DNA of 64,000 nucleotides from Ignavibacteria bacterium (GTDB lineage: Bacteria > Bacteroidota > Ignavibacteria > Tepidaquicellales > Tepidaquicellaceae). Position 1 is the stretch's first letter; each line of letters opens with the position of its first letter. Where the stretch lies: assembly GCA_016710985.1 (NCBI GenBank), contig JADJTX010000018.1:1-64000 (forward strand), written 5' to 3'. The notes beneath the pieces were generated by a model. That model made no database searches. It was not told where the DNA came from and saw only the letters and a program-made list of their open reading frames with translations. Below are positions 18,657 through 29,519 of the stretch, in pieces. A program made the position numbers and the translations under genes.

Positions 18657-19903
18657 ATGAAGAGAAGAGTTGTAGTTACAGGTCTCGGCGTTGTTAGTCC
18701 CGTAGGATTAAATGTTCAGGATTTCTGGAAAATTTAATTGCCGGAAAAAGTGGTGTGGATAATATCACATATTTTGATACGGCTGAATTTGATACCAAGT
18801 TTGCTGCAGAGCTGAAAGGATTTGACCCGCTGAATTACATGGACAGAAAGCTTTCTCAGAGAGTCGATCCTTTTACTCAATATGCACTGGCAGCATCAGA
18901 AGAAGCAGTTAAAGATTCCGGATTAAATCTTGAAAAAATAGATCCCGAAAAAGCAGGTGTTGTTTACGGTTCCGGTATCGGCGGAATGTGGACATATCAT
19001 AATCAGCAGAATAATTTATACAAGAGAGAGGGAAACCCTGACAGGGTGAGTCCGTTTTTTATTCCAATGCTCATAGCGGATATTGCAGCCGGAAGAATAT
19101 CTATGCAATACGGATTCAAAGGACCTAACTATGCCACAATATCAGCCTGTACGACTTCAGCTCATTCAATTGCAGATTCAGTAATGCTTATAGAAAGAGG
19201 AGATGCCGATATAATGATTACCGGCGGTTCAGAGGCGGTAATTTGTCCGATGGGTGTAGCCGGATTTAATGCAATGAAAGCTTTATCTACAAGAAACGAT
19301 GCTCCTCAGGAAGGTTCCAGACCATTTGAAAAAAACAGGGATGGATTTGTAATGGGAGAAGGCGGCGCAACACTGATACTCGAAGAGCTTGAATATGCTA
19401 AGGCAAGAGGTGCAAAGATATACGCAGAAATAACCGGGTTCGGATTAACGGCAGATGCATTTCACATAACTGAACCGGCACCTGAAGGTGAAGGTGTGGG
19501 AAGAGCCATTAAAGTAGCAATCAGGAATTCAAACCTAACAACAAATGATATTGATGTTATAAACGCTCACGGGACTTCAACGTATTATAATGATAAGAAT
19601 GAATCACTGGCAATAAAAAATGTATTTGGAGAAAATGCATACAAAATTCCTGTTCATTCAATTAAATCCATGATCGGTCATTTACTTGGTGCAGCAGGAG
19701 CCATCGAAGCAATTGCTTCTATATTAACGATCCGTGACGGAATCATCCCTCCCACAATCAACTACGAAGAAAAAGATCCCGAATGTGATTTAAATTATGT
19801 CGTTAATACAGCACTGAGGAAAGATGTCAGGACTGTATTGTCTGAAAATTCAGGATTTGGAGGTCATAACACTGCCCTGGTATTCCAAAAGTACGAGGAA
19901 TAA
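18657..19903 (+). CDS. fabF: 3-oxoacyl-ACP synthase II (frameshift near 18730)
   Basis: Condenses malonyl-ACP with acyl-ACP in chain elongation. The true start is the ATG at 18657 (MKRRVVVTGLGVVSPVG). The frame is lost at the four-A run 18729-18732; one extra A restores FWKNLIAGKSGVDN and the rest reads to 19903. The catalytic Cys is in SACTTSAHSIADS and the two His residues are in NAHGTSTYYND and IGHLLGAAGAIE. An inactivated fabF would be surprising in a locus with acpP and rnc, so the break is most likely a sequencing indel. Confidence 0.93.
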
Positions 19904-19920
19904 AATAAGAATAAGTATCA

Positions 19921-20760
19921 TTGAAAACCATGTTTGATTTATTCAAGAAAAGTCTAAGAAAATTCATACCTTTTTATAAGGAAACAAAGACCAAGGATGA
20001 AGACACTGCCGGTTCAATGTTTCAGATTGATTTTGAAGGTTTTCAAAAGTCGATTCATTATAAAATAATAGACAGAAGTTATTTCATCACTGCTTTAACT
20101 CACCGTTCATTTCTTAAAGTCAAAAGCAATCCTTTAAAGATTGGTATAATTTCAAATGAACGTCTTGAATTTCTTGGAGACGCTGTCCTTGATCTTGTCG
20201 TTGCAGAATATTTGTTTAAAAATTTTCCTCTTAATGAAGAAGGAGATCTTACTAAATTCCGTTCGATCCTTGTTAATAAAAAATTCCTGGCTGAGCGGGC
20301 TAAGAACATCGGGCTTGGAAATTACCTGCTTGCTTCTTTTACAGCTAAGAAATCAATAGAGGAGGGATATGATACAATTTTATCGGATGCATATGAATCA
20401 ATAGTCGGCGCTGTTTTCATGGATTCCGGATATGATGCGGCAAAGGAATTTCTTAATGAGGAGATTTTTAAAAAGCTTGACATCAAATGGCTTAATCAAT
20501 TTGATGAAAACCATAAGAGCAAATTCCTGGAATACGTTCAGGCGCATACAGATTTCATTCCTGAGTATTCAATCATTAAAGAAGAAGGTCCCGAACATAA
20601 TAAGCTTTTTACGGTAGAAGTTTTTGTAAATAAAAGAAGTCTGGGAATCGGAAAAGGTAAATCAAAGAAACAGGCAGAACAGGAAGCAGCAAAAAATGCA
20701 TTGAACCATCTGGATGTACTTGAAAAGATGGGGCTTACAAAGAAAAGAGCCGCGGGTTAA
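19921..20760 (+). CDS. rnc: Ribonuclease III
   Basis: Double-strand RNA endonuclease for rRNA and mRNA processing. It has the RNase III signature NERLEFLGDAVLDLVVAEYLF (about residues 79-99) and an N-terminal LTHRSFL motif. The C-terminal double-strand RNA-binding domain begins near residue 200 and ends KKQAEQEAAKNALNHL. At 279 residues it is longer than E. coli RNase III because of a 30-residue N-terminal extension. A TTG at 19921 gives the longest frame; the ATG at 19930 is an equally good start. Confidence 0.94.
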   Translation: MKTMFDLFKKSLRKFIPFYKETKTKDEDTAGSMFQIDFEGFQKSIHYKIIDRSYFITALTHRSFLKVKSNPLKIGIISNERLEFLGDAVLDLVVAEYLFKNFPLNEEGDLTKFRSILVNKKFLAERAKNIGLGNYLLASFTAKKSIEEGYDTILSDAYESIVGAVFMDSGYDAAKEFLNEEIFKKLDIKWLNQFDENHKSKFLEYVQAHTDFIPEYSIIKEEGPEHNKLFTVEVFVNKRSLGIGKGKSKKQAEQEAAKNALNHLDVLEKMGLTKKRAAG

Positions 20761-20774
20761 AAATTTTTTGAGCA

Positions 20775-20805
20775 TTGACATTAGAATGTACTAACAATAT
20801 ATTTG
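20775..20805 (+). promoter_or_regulatory. Promoter, TTG-N20-TATATTTG
   Basis: TTG at 20775-20777 and TATATTTG at 20798-20805 fit the Bacteroidota -33/-7 pattern. Transcription should start near 20811, about 250 bases before porU. The intervening leader contains two hairpins, the second of which looks like a terminator. Confidence 0.6.
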
Positions 20806-20906
20806 CATACCTAATTTTCAAATTTAACAAAAAAGGAAAAAAGTATATAGAGATTTGTTATTAATTTATTAAGAAACCTTAGTTCAATCTCTATGTATGA
20901 TTTTTT

Positions 20907-20964
20907 AAAACCATTTTTTAAAGATACCTGTATGTATATCTTTGGAAAATGGTTTTATTTTTTT
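20907..20964 (+). terminator. Rho-independent terminator between rnc and porU
   Basis: AAAACCATTTTTTAAAGATA pairs with TATCTTTGGAAAATGGTTTT (18 of 20 positions) and is followed by ATTTTTTT. It may end the rnc transcript, a short RNA starting near 20811, or act as an attenuator for porU. Confidence 0.8.
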
Positions 20965-21059
20965 AACAACTTGCCAGGACTGAATCTGTAATTTTTTTGA
21001 ATAATAATTGTTAGTTTAGGAAGTAATTAATCCGAATTAACTTAAATCCAAACAAATTA

Positions 21060-24000
21060 ATGAATAAAGAGAATAGAATCATAATTAGTAATCCTGTATA
21101 CCTTACAATTCCTTTATTATTATTCTTCGCTGTTTTTAATTTCGCTTTCTCACAAACTAAAGATGCTTTAGATACAGATGCCAAACCTGATTATAAAATT
21201 ATCAATTCCACAGAAACATTTATCGAGCTTGAATTTTATCCCAAATACAGCAGTGATGTAGAATTTGAACAAGGCACAGGCTACAGCAGCAAATACGGAA
21301 GCCCTGATGTTAAAATGAGATCTTTTCCGGTATTCTTTCCCGGGAATTCAAAAAACAGAGTAGAAGTAGTTGATATGAAATATGATGATATTCAAAGTAT
21401 TGAAATTTTACCGGTACCGACATACGAAATTTCAAAAGATAAAAAAGGATTTGATCCGGTTTATAACAGAGACGAAAACATTTATAACGAAAACAAATAT
21501 TTTCCCGGAGAGGCTGCTTACGTAAATAATATTGGCGCATTGAGAAATAAGTATTTCGGATATCTTAATATATACCCCGTCCAGTATAATCCCGTAACTA
21601 ATTCAGTCAGAAAATACAGATATATAAGAGTAAGATTGAATTTTGCTGATGCTCCTGTTTATTTAAACAAACAACTGAGCAAGGAAGAAACATCATTCTT
21701 TGAAAATACTGCCATTAACCAGGCTGTTTCTTCTCAATGGTCAACAAGAGAATTTAACTTACCAAGAGATTTCGGCGTTCAGAACAGTGTGCTTGCTTCA
21801 GGAGATTTTTATAAAATGGAAGTAAGAGAATCGGGAATGTACAGACTTGATAAAAACTATCTTCAGAGCGCAGGGATAAATGCAGGAAGCATTAACCCTA
21901 AAACTATAAAAATATACGGTAACGGAGGAGCAGAACTTGCTTATGATAATTCTGTTCAGTCTCCAACCGACCTTGTAGAAAATAAAATTTATGTTTCAGG
22001 CGAAGATGACGGACAGTTCAATGATAATGATTACATTGTTTTTTACGGCAGAAGTCCTAACGAATGGAAATATGATCCTGACCGTAAAACCTTTAACCAC
22101 ACTATTAATCATTATTCGAAAGTTAATTATTACTGGATAACCTTCGGCGGTCCTGACGGACAAAGAATGGCAGTTCAAAACTCACCTAATGTTTCAGGAT
22201 TAAATCCGCAGTCAAGTTTCAAATACAGAATGTTTGAAGAACCGGAAGTAAATAATCTGGGTTCTACCGGACTTTTATGGGTTAGTCAAAGAATAAGCGT
22301 AAATGAAAGTTTCAACTACAATAAGGAGTTAAAAGGATATGTTGACGGAAGCAATGTTAATTTCAGGTACAGATTCGGAAACGGTTCAACTTTCCCGGAA
22401 TGGTGGCGTCTTGAAGACCAAAGCTCAAATTTTTTACTAACTCAGTTTGTCCCTGCAGTTTCAGGAGAATTCTCACACATAAATTTATCTTATATTGACA
22501 ACAACTTATATGGAGTCAGTTATCCCCTGTCACCGGGAAATAAAAATGTAAACTTCAAAGCATCACTTCGTTCAGCAGATGGAAATTCCCCTAATGTTGC
22601 AGGTTACACTGATTATTATGAAATACTTTATGACAGGGTATTTTCTGCTGATAATAATGTTCTGAGATTTAATTCACCTGATGTAAATACAACCGTTGAA
22701 TATCAGATCAGCAATTATACTACTCCTGATATAAAAATATTTGATGTTACAAAACCGGAGGAAGTGTTTCTCATAAATCCCATATCTTACACAAACGGTG
22801 TTGTAAGATTCCAGTCAAACATAATTGCAGACGAGCCAAAGGAGTATTATTCTATCGGAGGAAATAATTACAAAACCCCCGCTTCAGTTTCCGACAGGGT
22901 TCCTAATCAGAATCTGAAAGGTGAACTCGCAGCAGGATCGAGTTTTATCATTATATCACCTAAAGAATTTCTGTCAGCAGCCAACCGGCTTAAGGCACAC
23001 AGAGAAAAAGCCGGAGGAGATTTTATAAAAACTACTGTAGTGGATGTTGAAAAAATATACAATGAGTTTTCAGGCGGCTTAGAGGATCCCGTAGCACCCA
23101 GAAATTTTTTGAAGTATGCATTTAATAACTGGAATGAAAGACCTGTATATGTTTTATTCTTTGGCGACGGAAGTTATGATTATAAAAATATTTACAATTC
23201 ATATAATGCCGGTCTCAAGAATTGGATACTTCCAATAGAAAAGAATTCAGAAATTTCTAATGAAGTTGACAGCTATTGTTCGGATGATTTCATAGTAGAA
23301 ATTGACCAGACAGATCCTGCACCAGGCGGTGACTGTCAGCCCGATTTTTGCTCAGGAAGACTTCCGGTGAATTCATTCGATGAAGCAAACATTGTAATTG
23401 ATAAGATCTTAAGTTACGAAAGTCCTTTAAATTTTAGTAAATGGAGAAATGAAGCAACTTATGTTGCTGATGACGGATGGACAACCCAATATACAAACGG
23501 AGGTGAAGGAAGTCTTCATACTGATCAATGCGAAAATGTTGCTCAGAACTACACTCCGGGCTTTATTAAAAAGAGCAAGATTTATATTGCAAGTTATCCT
23601 TCTGAAATAACACCTCAGGGAAGAAGAAAGCCGGGAGCGAACGTTGACATAATAAAAAACTGGAATGAGGGAAGACTTATTATGAACTACACCGGTCACG
23701 GAAGTACTGATTTATGGGCTCACGAGCACATCTTCGAAAGACAGGTAAGCATTCCTCAGTTAAATAATAAAAACAAATATCCGTTTGTCACAATCGCCAG
23801 CTGCGATCTTGCAAGATGGGATGATCCTTTTAATTTAAGCGCTGAAGAACAATTGGTAGTTTTAAAGGATAAAGGTTCAATTGGAATAGCCGCTGCAGTA
23901 AGACCAGTTTACAGCATACCCAATGCAATTTATAACAACGCCTTGTACAGCAATATTTTCAAAACTGATACTTTAGGATTGAGATTAAGATTAGGTAAGG

Positions 24001-25148
24001 CAGTATTTAATGTAAAGCAGGAGCTTCACTATGAGAATGATATTAAATTTGCATTATTATGTGATCCGACTCTAAGACTGGCAGTACGTCAGCAAAGAAC
24101 TAAAATCGACCGCATTAATAATGTTCCCGGTGATAGTTTGTTTGAAATGAAATCTCTTCAAAAAATTAAAATATCCGGAAGTATAATAAAAACTGACTCC
24201 ACTTTTTGGTCAGATTATTCAGGAACACTCGATCTTCAGGTATATGATGTTGACAAGAGCATTTCTTTTGTTGACTTTCAGAGCCCGTTCAATTATAAAA
24301 TTTCCGGAGGATTGATTTACACCGGTAGAGCAAATGTTGTAAACGGAAAATGGGTCATAGATTTTGTTGTACCAAAAGATATTTCATACAATCCGGGCAG
24401 AGGCAAGATCATAGCATATTTTAACAACAGTTCAACCGACGGGATAGGCTTTACAGATAATTTCATAATGAACGGTATAGATACGAATGCTGCTCCTGAT
24501 TCAACCGGTCCCGTTGTCAGTGCATTCATGGGAAACAGGAATTTCAGAACAGGAGATCTGGTAAATCAAAACCCAAAGCTGATCGCAGATTTTAGTGATG
24601 AAAACGGAATAAATTTTACCGGGACAATAGGACACAGGATTGAAGCAGTTTTAAATGAAGATGAGAATTCAAAGATTGACCTGACACCATTTTTTATCAG
24701 TACAACAAATTATCAGAACGGAACGGTAGAATACCAGATGCAGGACCTTCCCAACGGAAAATATAAGCTTGAAGTAAGAGCCTGGGACACATATAATAAT
24801 TTTAATTCAACATTAATTGAATTTGATGTAAGAAACAGCAGTTCTTTAGCTCTTGAAAACGTTTACAATTACCCGAATCCAATGCAGGACGGAACTAACT
24901 TCATTTTCGAACATAATTTAGATGAACCTTTAACGGCGACTGTAAACATTTATACAGTGAGCGGAAGATTAATAAAAGAATTGAATAAAACCAATATTAC
25001 AGATAAATTCGTCTCTTTACAATGGGATGGTCTTGATTCCGATGGTGATGCTATTGCCAACGGAACATATATTTATAAAGTTTTAATAAAATCAGAAGAC
25101 GGTAATTACTCCAAGAGTACAACCGGAAAATTAGCCAAGTTAAAATAA
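21060..25148 (+). CDS. porU: Type IX secretion system sortase PorU
   Basis: A 1362-residue gingipain-type (C25) cysteine peptidase. In the T9SS, PorU cleaves C-terminal sorting domains and attaches cargo to the outer membrane surface. The N-terminus has a signal peptide (LLLFFAVFNFAFSQ). The catalytic His is in YTGHGSTDLW (about residue 880) and the catalytic Cys in TIASCDLARWDDP (about residue 915). The C-terminus carries its own T9SS-type domain (YNYPNPMQDGTNF... GTYIYKVLI). It is followed by porV, the usual partner order. A terminator lies in its leader. Confidence 0.93.
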   Translation: MNKENRIIISNPVYLTIPLLLFFAVFNFAFSQTKDALDTDAKPDYKIINSTETFIELEFYPKYSSDVEFEQGTGYSSKYGSPDVKMRSFPVFFPGNSKNRVEVVDMKYDDIQSIEILPVPTYEISKDKKGFDPVYNRDENIYNENKYFPGEAAYVNNIGALRNKYFGYLNIYPVQYNPVTNSVRKYRYIRVRLNFADAPVYLNKQLSKEETSFFENTAINQAVSSQWSTREFNLPRDFGVQNSVLASGDFYKMEVRESGMYRLDKNYLQSAGINAGSINPKTIKIYGNGGAELAYDNSVQSPTDLVENKIYVSGEDDGQFNDNDYIVFYGRSPNEWKYDPDRKTFNHTINHYSKVNYYWITFGGPDGQRMAVQNSPNVSGLNPQSSFKYRMFEEPEVNNLGSTGLLWVSQRISVNESFNYNKELKGYVDGSNVNFRYRFGNGSTFPEWWRLEDQSSNFLLTQFVPAVSGEFSHINLSYIDNNLYGVSYPLSPGNKNVNFKASLRSADGNSPNVAGYTDYYEILYDRVFSADNNVLRFNSPDVNTTVEYQISNYTTPDIKIFDVTKPEEVFLINPISYTNGVVRFQSNIIADEPKEYYSIGGNNYKTPASVSDRVPNQNLKGELAAGSSFIIISPKEFLSAANRLKAHREKAGGDFIKTTVVDVEKIYNEFSGGLEDPVAPRNFLKYAFNNWNERPVYVLFFGDGSYDYKNIYNSYNAGLKNWILPIEKNSEISNEVDSYCSDDFIVEIDQTDPAPGGDCQPDFCSGRLPVNSFDEANIVIDKILSYESPLNFSKWRNEATYVADDGWTTQYTNGGEGSLHTDQCENVAQNYTPGFIKKSKIYIASYPSEITPQGRRKPGANVDIIKNWNEGRLIMNYTGHGSTDLWAHEHIFERQVSIPQLNNKNKYPFVTIASCDLARWDDPFNLSAEEQLVVLKDKGSIGIAAAVRPVYSIPNAIYNNALYSNIFKTDTLGLRLRLGKAVFNVKQELHYENDIKFALLCDPTLRLAVRQQRTKIDRINNVPGDSLFEMKSLQKIKISGSIIKTDSTFWSDYSGTLDLQVYDVDKSISFVDFQSPFNYKISGGLIYTGRANVVNGKWVIDFVVPKDISYNPGRGKIIAYFNNSSTDGIGFTDNFIMNGIDTNAAPDSTGPVVSAFMGNRNFRTGDLVNQNPKLIADFSDENGINFTGTIGHRIEAVLNEDENSKIDLTPFFISTTNYQNGTVEYQMQDLPNGKYKLEVRAWDTYNNFNSTLIEFDVRNSSSLALENVYNYPNPMQDGTNFIFEHNLDEPLTATVNIYTVSGRLIKELNKTNITDKFVSLQWDGLDSDGDAIANGTYIYKVLIKSEDGNYSKSTTGKLAKLK

Positions 25149-25169
25149 AAAAAGAGGAGAAATAATTTA

Positions 25170-26319
25170 ATGTTCAGAAAGACATTCGCATATTTATGCG
25201 TAATATTAATTGTAGTCAGTGTCATTACATTTAATAATAAAGAAGCATATTCACAGACGACTACGGTTTCTACGGGAGTTCCATTCCTGCTAATCGGACC
25301 TAATTCCAGATTCGGCGGAATGGGAGAAACGGGAACAGCAATTGCTGATGATGCGACTGCCATGCACTGGAATCCTGCCGGTTTAGCTTATCAGAAAAAA
25401 TATACCGAGATTAACTTTACTCACTCACCCTGGCTTGCAGGTCTGAATATCGGCGATCTGTTTTATGATTACATTGCAGGAAGGAAATTTATTAAGAGTA
25501 TAAACGGAACAATAGGTGCTTCCATTACATACTTAAACATCGGAGAAGTTATTGTAACGGATGAATTCGGAAATTCACAGCCGGACAGAAATTACAAAGC
25601 ATATGAAATGGCTTTAGGTGTTGGGTATGCTACTCAGCTTGGAAAAGACTGGGCAGGCGGTGTGACCGGAACATTCATTTACAGCAGATTATCACCTAAT
25701 GATTTTACTGTCGCTAATGAAAAAGGAACAGGTACCGGTATATCAGCTGCACTTGGCTTATCTACTTTGTTTAAACCTATCAGCGGATCTAAAATTTTTG
25801 CAAACAGATTTACTTTTGGATTAAACTTATCTAACATGGGACCTAACATATCTTATGTGGATGCTGATCAGGCTGATCCCCTTCCGCAAAACCTGAGACT
25901 CGGTATTGGATATGAAGTTCTTAACTCCCAGTTTAACTCACTGGTTATAACTGCTGATTTTACAAAATTACTTGTTAACAGGACAAATACAATTCCTGCA
26001 GATACAGTCCTGGGTACTCCCGGAAATTCCCGGTTCAGTTGACCCTTTTTACGAAGCGATATTTACGTCCTGGGGCAGCGGACTTCAGTCAATTCAGACT
26101 TCAATCGGAGCTGAATACTGGTACGGAAGCCCGAAGTTAATTGCATTGAGAGCAGGTTACTTTTATGAAGATCCTTCTAACGGAAACAGAAAATTTTTCA
26201 CTCTCGGAGCAGGAATAAGATATGATCTGTATGGATTTGACTTTGGATATATCAGCACTATTGAAGAGACTCATCCGCTTGCCAATACACTGAGGTTTGG
26301 GCTACTCGTTGATTTCTAA
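25170..26319 (+). CDS. porV: T9SS outer-membrane protein PorV (frameshift near 26030)
   Basis: PorV is an outer-membrane beta-barrel that shuttles T9SS cargo to PorU. After a signal peptide the product has PFLLIGPNSRFGGMGETGTAIADDATAMHWNPAGLAY, close to the PorV consensus (GGMG...A...NPA). The first frame ends at 26042. The second (from about 26030 to 26319) continues DPFYEAIFTSWGSG and ends in a barrel-like strand, so one indel separates the parts. It starts 21 bases after porU and is followed by a perfect terminator. Confidence 0.9.
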
Positions 26320-26346
26320 TTTAAATAACTGTTTAAACCAAAAATT

Positions 26347-26380
26347 AACCATAGTTCAAAACTCTGAACTATGGTTTTTA
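26347..26380 (+). terminator. Terminator after porV
   Basis: AACCATAGTTCA and TGAACTATGGTT form a perfect 12-bp stem with a 6-base loop, followed by a T-run. Confidence 0.9.
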
Positions 26381-26399
26381 ATATATAAATAATTTTAGA

Positions 26400-29300
26400 A
26401 TGACTTTCAGAATAATTTTTAGTTTAATAATATTTACATTACTGATCCCGTATAAATCATTTTCTCAGGATAAGAAAACAAACTATTCCTTATCACATCC
26501 AATCAACTTTGGAAATGATAACCGAAATCTGCAGCCAAAGGATTTTAAAAGCGGAACAGATTCATTTAAAGTAGTTGCTATTTTAGTTCAGTTTGTTGAA
26601 GATGATGATCCGAGAACTTCAGGTAACGGACTTTTTGACTTATCAAATAAATACTATGATCCATCAACCGGAAGGGATACTGTTATTGATTCTCCCCCGT
26701 ATGACAGTTCCTATTTTGCTGATCATCTGGAGTTCCTGAAAAATTATTTCAGTAAATCCTCAAAAGGTAAGTTAAATATAAGCTACGATCTTTATGGAAA
26801 AGTAATCAATCTTCCCCGTAACATGCAGTACTATTCACCCCAAAACACACAGTCAAATTATCTGTTGTGCAGTTTGTTTGTTGATGCATGGGCTCAGGCA
26901 GACAGCTTTGTAAACTTTTCGGGCTACGATAAATCAAATACTGCATTTGTTATTTTTCATGCCGGTGTGGGTAGAGATGTTGATCTGACATCAATTTACG
27001 GATTTGATCCGACTCCCTATGATATTCCTTCTGTATACTTAGGTTTGAATAATATTCGACAGTTTACCGGCAACAGTTCCTACAATGGTTTTCAGACCGG
27101 TGAAGGATTTTTTGTGCAAAACTCTTTGATCATTCCTTCAACAGAATTAAGAGAGCTTTCGCTTAGTTCAGGAAATTATTTAGTTGAGCTTGGGATGAAC
27201 GGAATACTTTCCGCAAGTTTCGGCAGCTACCTTGGCCTGCCTGACCTGTTTAACACTTCAACAGGCGTGACTGCAATTGGTAGATTCGGTTTAATGGATG
27301 GTCAGTCTTTATTCAGCTACAACGGGATATTTCCGCCGGAACCTTCTGCCTGGGAAAAAATATTCCTCGGATGGGTTGAACCTGTTGTTATTTCATCCGG
27401 AACGGGTACATTCAAAATCCCAACTAGCTCAAAAAATATTGAAAGAGACTCTACAATTTATAAAGTTCTGATAAGCAGCAAAGAATATTTTCTAATTGAA
27501 AACAGGAACAGGGATCCGGAAAACAACGGACAGACTCTCTATACTCACAACAGAAATTTTTATGACTCTGCAGTTTATACTCAGGATCTGGAAGACGGAT
27601 TTTTTTATTCAAATGCTTACGCAAGTTTATACTTAATCAACGGAAATCTCACGGATGTTGAGACATTCGACTGGAGTCTTCCGGGTCTTATCAATGATCA
27701 GAATGAATATAAAGGAGGTATATTGATATGGCACATTGATGAAAATGTTATAGATGCAAATTTTTCAACCAACACAATAAACAATAATCTATATCACAGA
27801 GGCGTTGATGTCGAAGAAGCAAAAGGCGCGCAGGAAATCGGAGTTACCTTTTCGACACCGTTTGGAAATATTACAGGTGACGGAAGATATGTGGACTACT
27901 GGTTTAACGGCTATCACGAAGTCCCTTCATCAATCTATACTAATGCTTTTACACCGGCTACTAATCCGAATTCTTTAAGTTATTCGCTTGCGAATAATAA
28001 TATTTACATCAGAAATTTTACCAACATAGATACGCTGATGACATTTACTGTTTCAATTGGTGTAGCGCAGATAAGTCCCATTGCAGGATTCCCTAAATTT
28101 ATCGGAATTGATTCAACCCAAAGATCTCAGTCAATAGCTTTTGATTATCTGGGAAATGCAGGTGATGAAATACTGATAAACTCAAACGGACAGACTTATG
28201 GATTCTACAGCAATGGTAATTCTATCAATCCAAGCTTTTCCAATGGATTTTTAAATATACCTGCAAAATACATTCCGGCGAAGATCGGCATCAGCAGCAC
28301 TGAATATTTAGTAACCCTCTCTGACGGTGAAGTTCTCTTTAACGGTCAGCCTGTTATGATAAACGCTTCATTTCCAAACTGTGCACCTTTATCCATTGAG
28401 AATAACGGATTTGTTTATGTCGGCAAAGCGAACGGATCAATTTACAGATTTAATCCGGATGGTTTATTTTCAAGAATTGATTCAGTATCGAACCCAATAG
28501 TACAGTTTTCAAAAACAAGTGCTGACACATTTACATATATAAGTAATACAAATAAATATTTAGTGGTAGGAAATATAACTTCTAATTCTTCAACAGATGT
28601 ATTGACGGTTAATAATAATGACCAGATGGTTTTAAACGGATCTGTCATGAATATTAATTATGACATTTCGCAAATGAACACCTCCCCCATTCTTGCGGAT
28701 GTAAACAGCGACGGAAAGCAGGAAATCATTTTCAGTAACGGAGATAATGTCTATGCTTTAAATTCAAACGGTGTGCTGCTGGATAATTTCCCCGCAGATT
28801 TTAATGATAATGTTACCTCCGGTGTGTCAGTCGCTGATGTTAATAACGACAACATTTACGATGTCATCTTTGCAACATCCAACGGCGATCTCTATGCATA
28901 CGGGGTTGACGGTAATGTAGTAAGCGGCTTCCCTGTTCTGATAGGACCTAATACAACTTCAACACCTGCTCTTGCAAACCTAAATGATACTCTCGGAATT
29001 GTTGTAGCCGGCGGTGACGGATATCTTTATGGATTTAAAACAAACATTGTATATAACGAAAATAAAGTGCTTTGGAAAAATTATCTTAAAGACGAATACT
29101 TATCTAACAGTAATTTTGTAACCGGTAACAGTCCTGTGAGTATTTCAGGAAAGCTTCCGTCTGATAAAGTTTATAACTGGCCGAACCCTGTTTACAACGG
29201 CACTACATTCATCAGATACTATATTAACGGAAATGCTTCCAGCATCAGCATAAAGATTCTTGATCTGTCGGGAGAGCTTGTAACAACGCTTCCCGGTACT

Positions 29301-29435
29301 GCATTCTCTAATGCTGATAATGAAGTAGTATGGGATGTATCAGGTGTTCAGAGCGGCATTTATTACGGAGTAGTCGAAGGTGATATTGACGGTTCCAGCG
29401 AGTCACAGATAATTAAAATAGCGGTAGTTAAATAA
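26400..29435 (+). CDS. T9SS-exported M6-protease-like protein with degenerate active site
   Basis: A 1011-residue exported protein. It has a signal peptide (MTFRIIFSLIIFTLLIPYKSFSQ), then an M6/immune-inhibitor-A-like domain (residues about 60-450). FG-GAP/VCBS-like propeller repeats follow (ADVNSDGKQEIIFSNGDN, ADVNNDNIYDVIFATSNGD), and a T9SS sorting domain ends the protein (YNWPNPVYNGTTF ... SGIYYGVV). Where M6 peptidases have HEFGHxLGLPDL, this protein reads SASFGSYLGLPDL (residues about 271-283), so both zinc-binding His residues and the catalytic Glu are missing. It is probably a binding or structural cargo. It lies between two strong terminators. Confidence 0.85.
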   Translation: MTFRIIFSLIIFTLLIPYKSFSQDKKTNYSLSHPINFGNDNRNLQPKDFKSGTDSFKVVAILVQFVEDDDPRTSGNGLFDLSNKYYDPSTGRDTVIDSPPYDSSYFADHLEFLKNYFSKSSKGKLNISYDLYGKVINLPRNMQYYSPQNTQSNYLLCSLFVDAWAQADSFVNFSGYDKSNTAFVIFHAGVGRDVDLTSIYGFDPTPYDIPSVYLGLNNIRQFTGNSSYNGFQTGEGFFVQNSLIIPSTELRELSLSSGNYLVELGMNGILSASFGSYLGLPDLFNTSTGVTAIGRFGLMDGQSLFSYNGIFPPEPSAWEKIFLGWVEPVVISSGTGTFKIPTSSKNIERDSTIYKVLISSKEYFLIENRNRDPENNGQTLYTHNRNFYDSAVYTQDLEDGFFYSNAYASLYLINGNLTDVETFDWSLPGLINDQNEYKGGILIWHIDENVIDANFSTNTINNNLYHRGVDVEEAKGAQEIGVTFSTPFGNITGDGRYVDYWFNGYHEVPSSIYTNAFTPATNPNSLSYSLANNNIYIRNFTNIDTLMTFTVSIGVAQISPIAGFPKFIGIDSTQRSQSIAFDYLGNAGDEILINSNGQTYGFYSNGNSINPSFSNGFLNIPAKYIPAKIGISSTEYLVTLSDGEVLFNGQPVMINASFPNCAPLSIENNGFVYVGKANGSIYRFNPDGLFSRIDSVSNPIVQFSKTSADTFTYISNTNKYLVVGNITSNSSTDVLTVNNNDQMVLNGSVMNINYDISQMNTSPILADVNSDGKQEIIFSNGDNVYALNSNGVLLDNFPADFNDNVTSGVSVADVNNDNIYDVIFATSNGDLYAYGVDGNVVSGFPVLIGPNTTSTPALANLNDTLGIVVAGGDGYLYGFKTNIVYNENKVLWKNYLKDEYLSNSNFVTGNSPVSISGKLPSDKVYNWPNPVYNGTTFIRYYINGNASSISIKILDLSGELVTTLPGTAFSNADNEVVWDVSGVQSGIYYGVVEGDIDGSSESQIIKIAVVK

Positions 29436-29460
29436 TAATTTTAAAATATTTTCTTTAAAT

Positions 29461-29517
29461 AAAGGTGACTATCTTATCTGAAACAGATTGAATCAGATAA
29501 AGATAATCACCTTTTTA
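29461..29517 (+). terminator. Terminator after the M6-like gene
   Basis: AAAGGTGACTATCTTATCTGA pairs with TCAGATAAAGATAATCACCTTT with about one mismatch and is followed by TTTTT. It ends just before the TTG start of the next gene. Confidence 0.88.
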
Positions 29518-29519
29518 TA

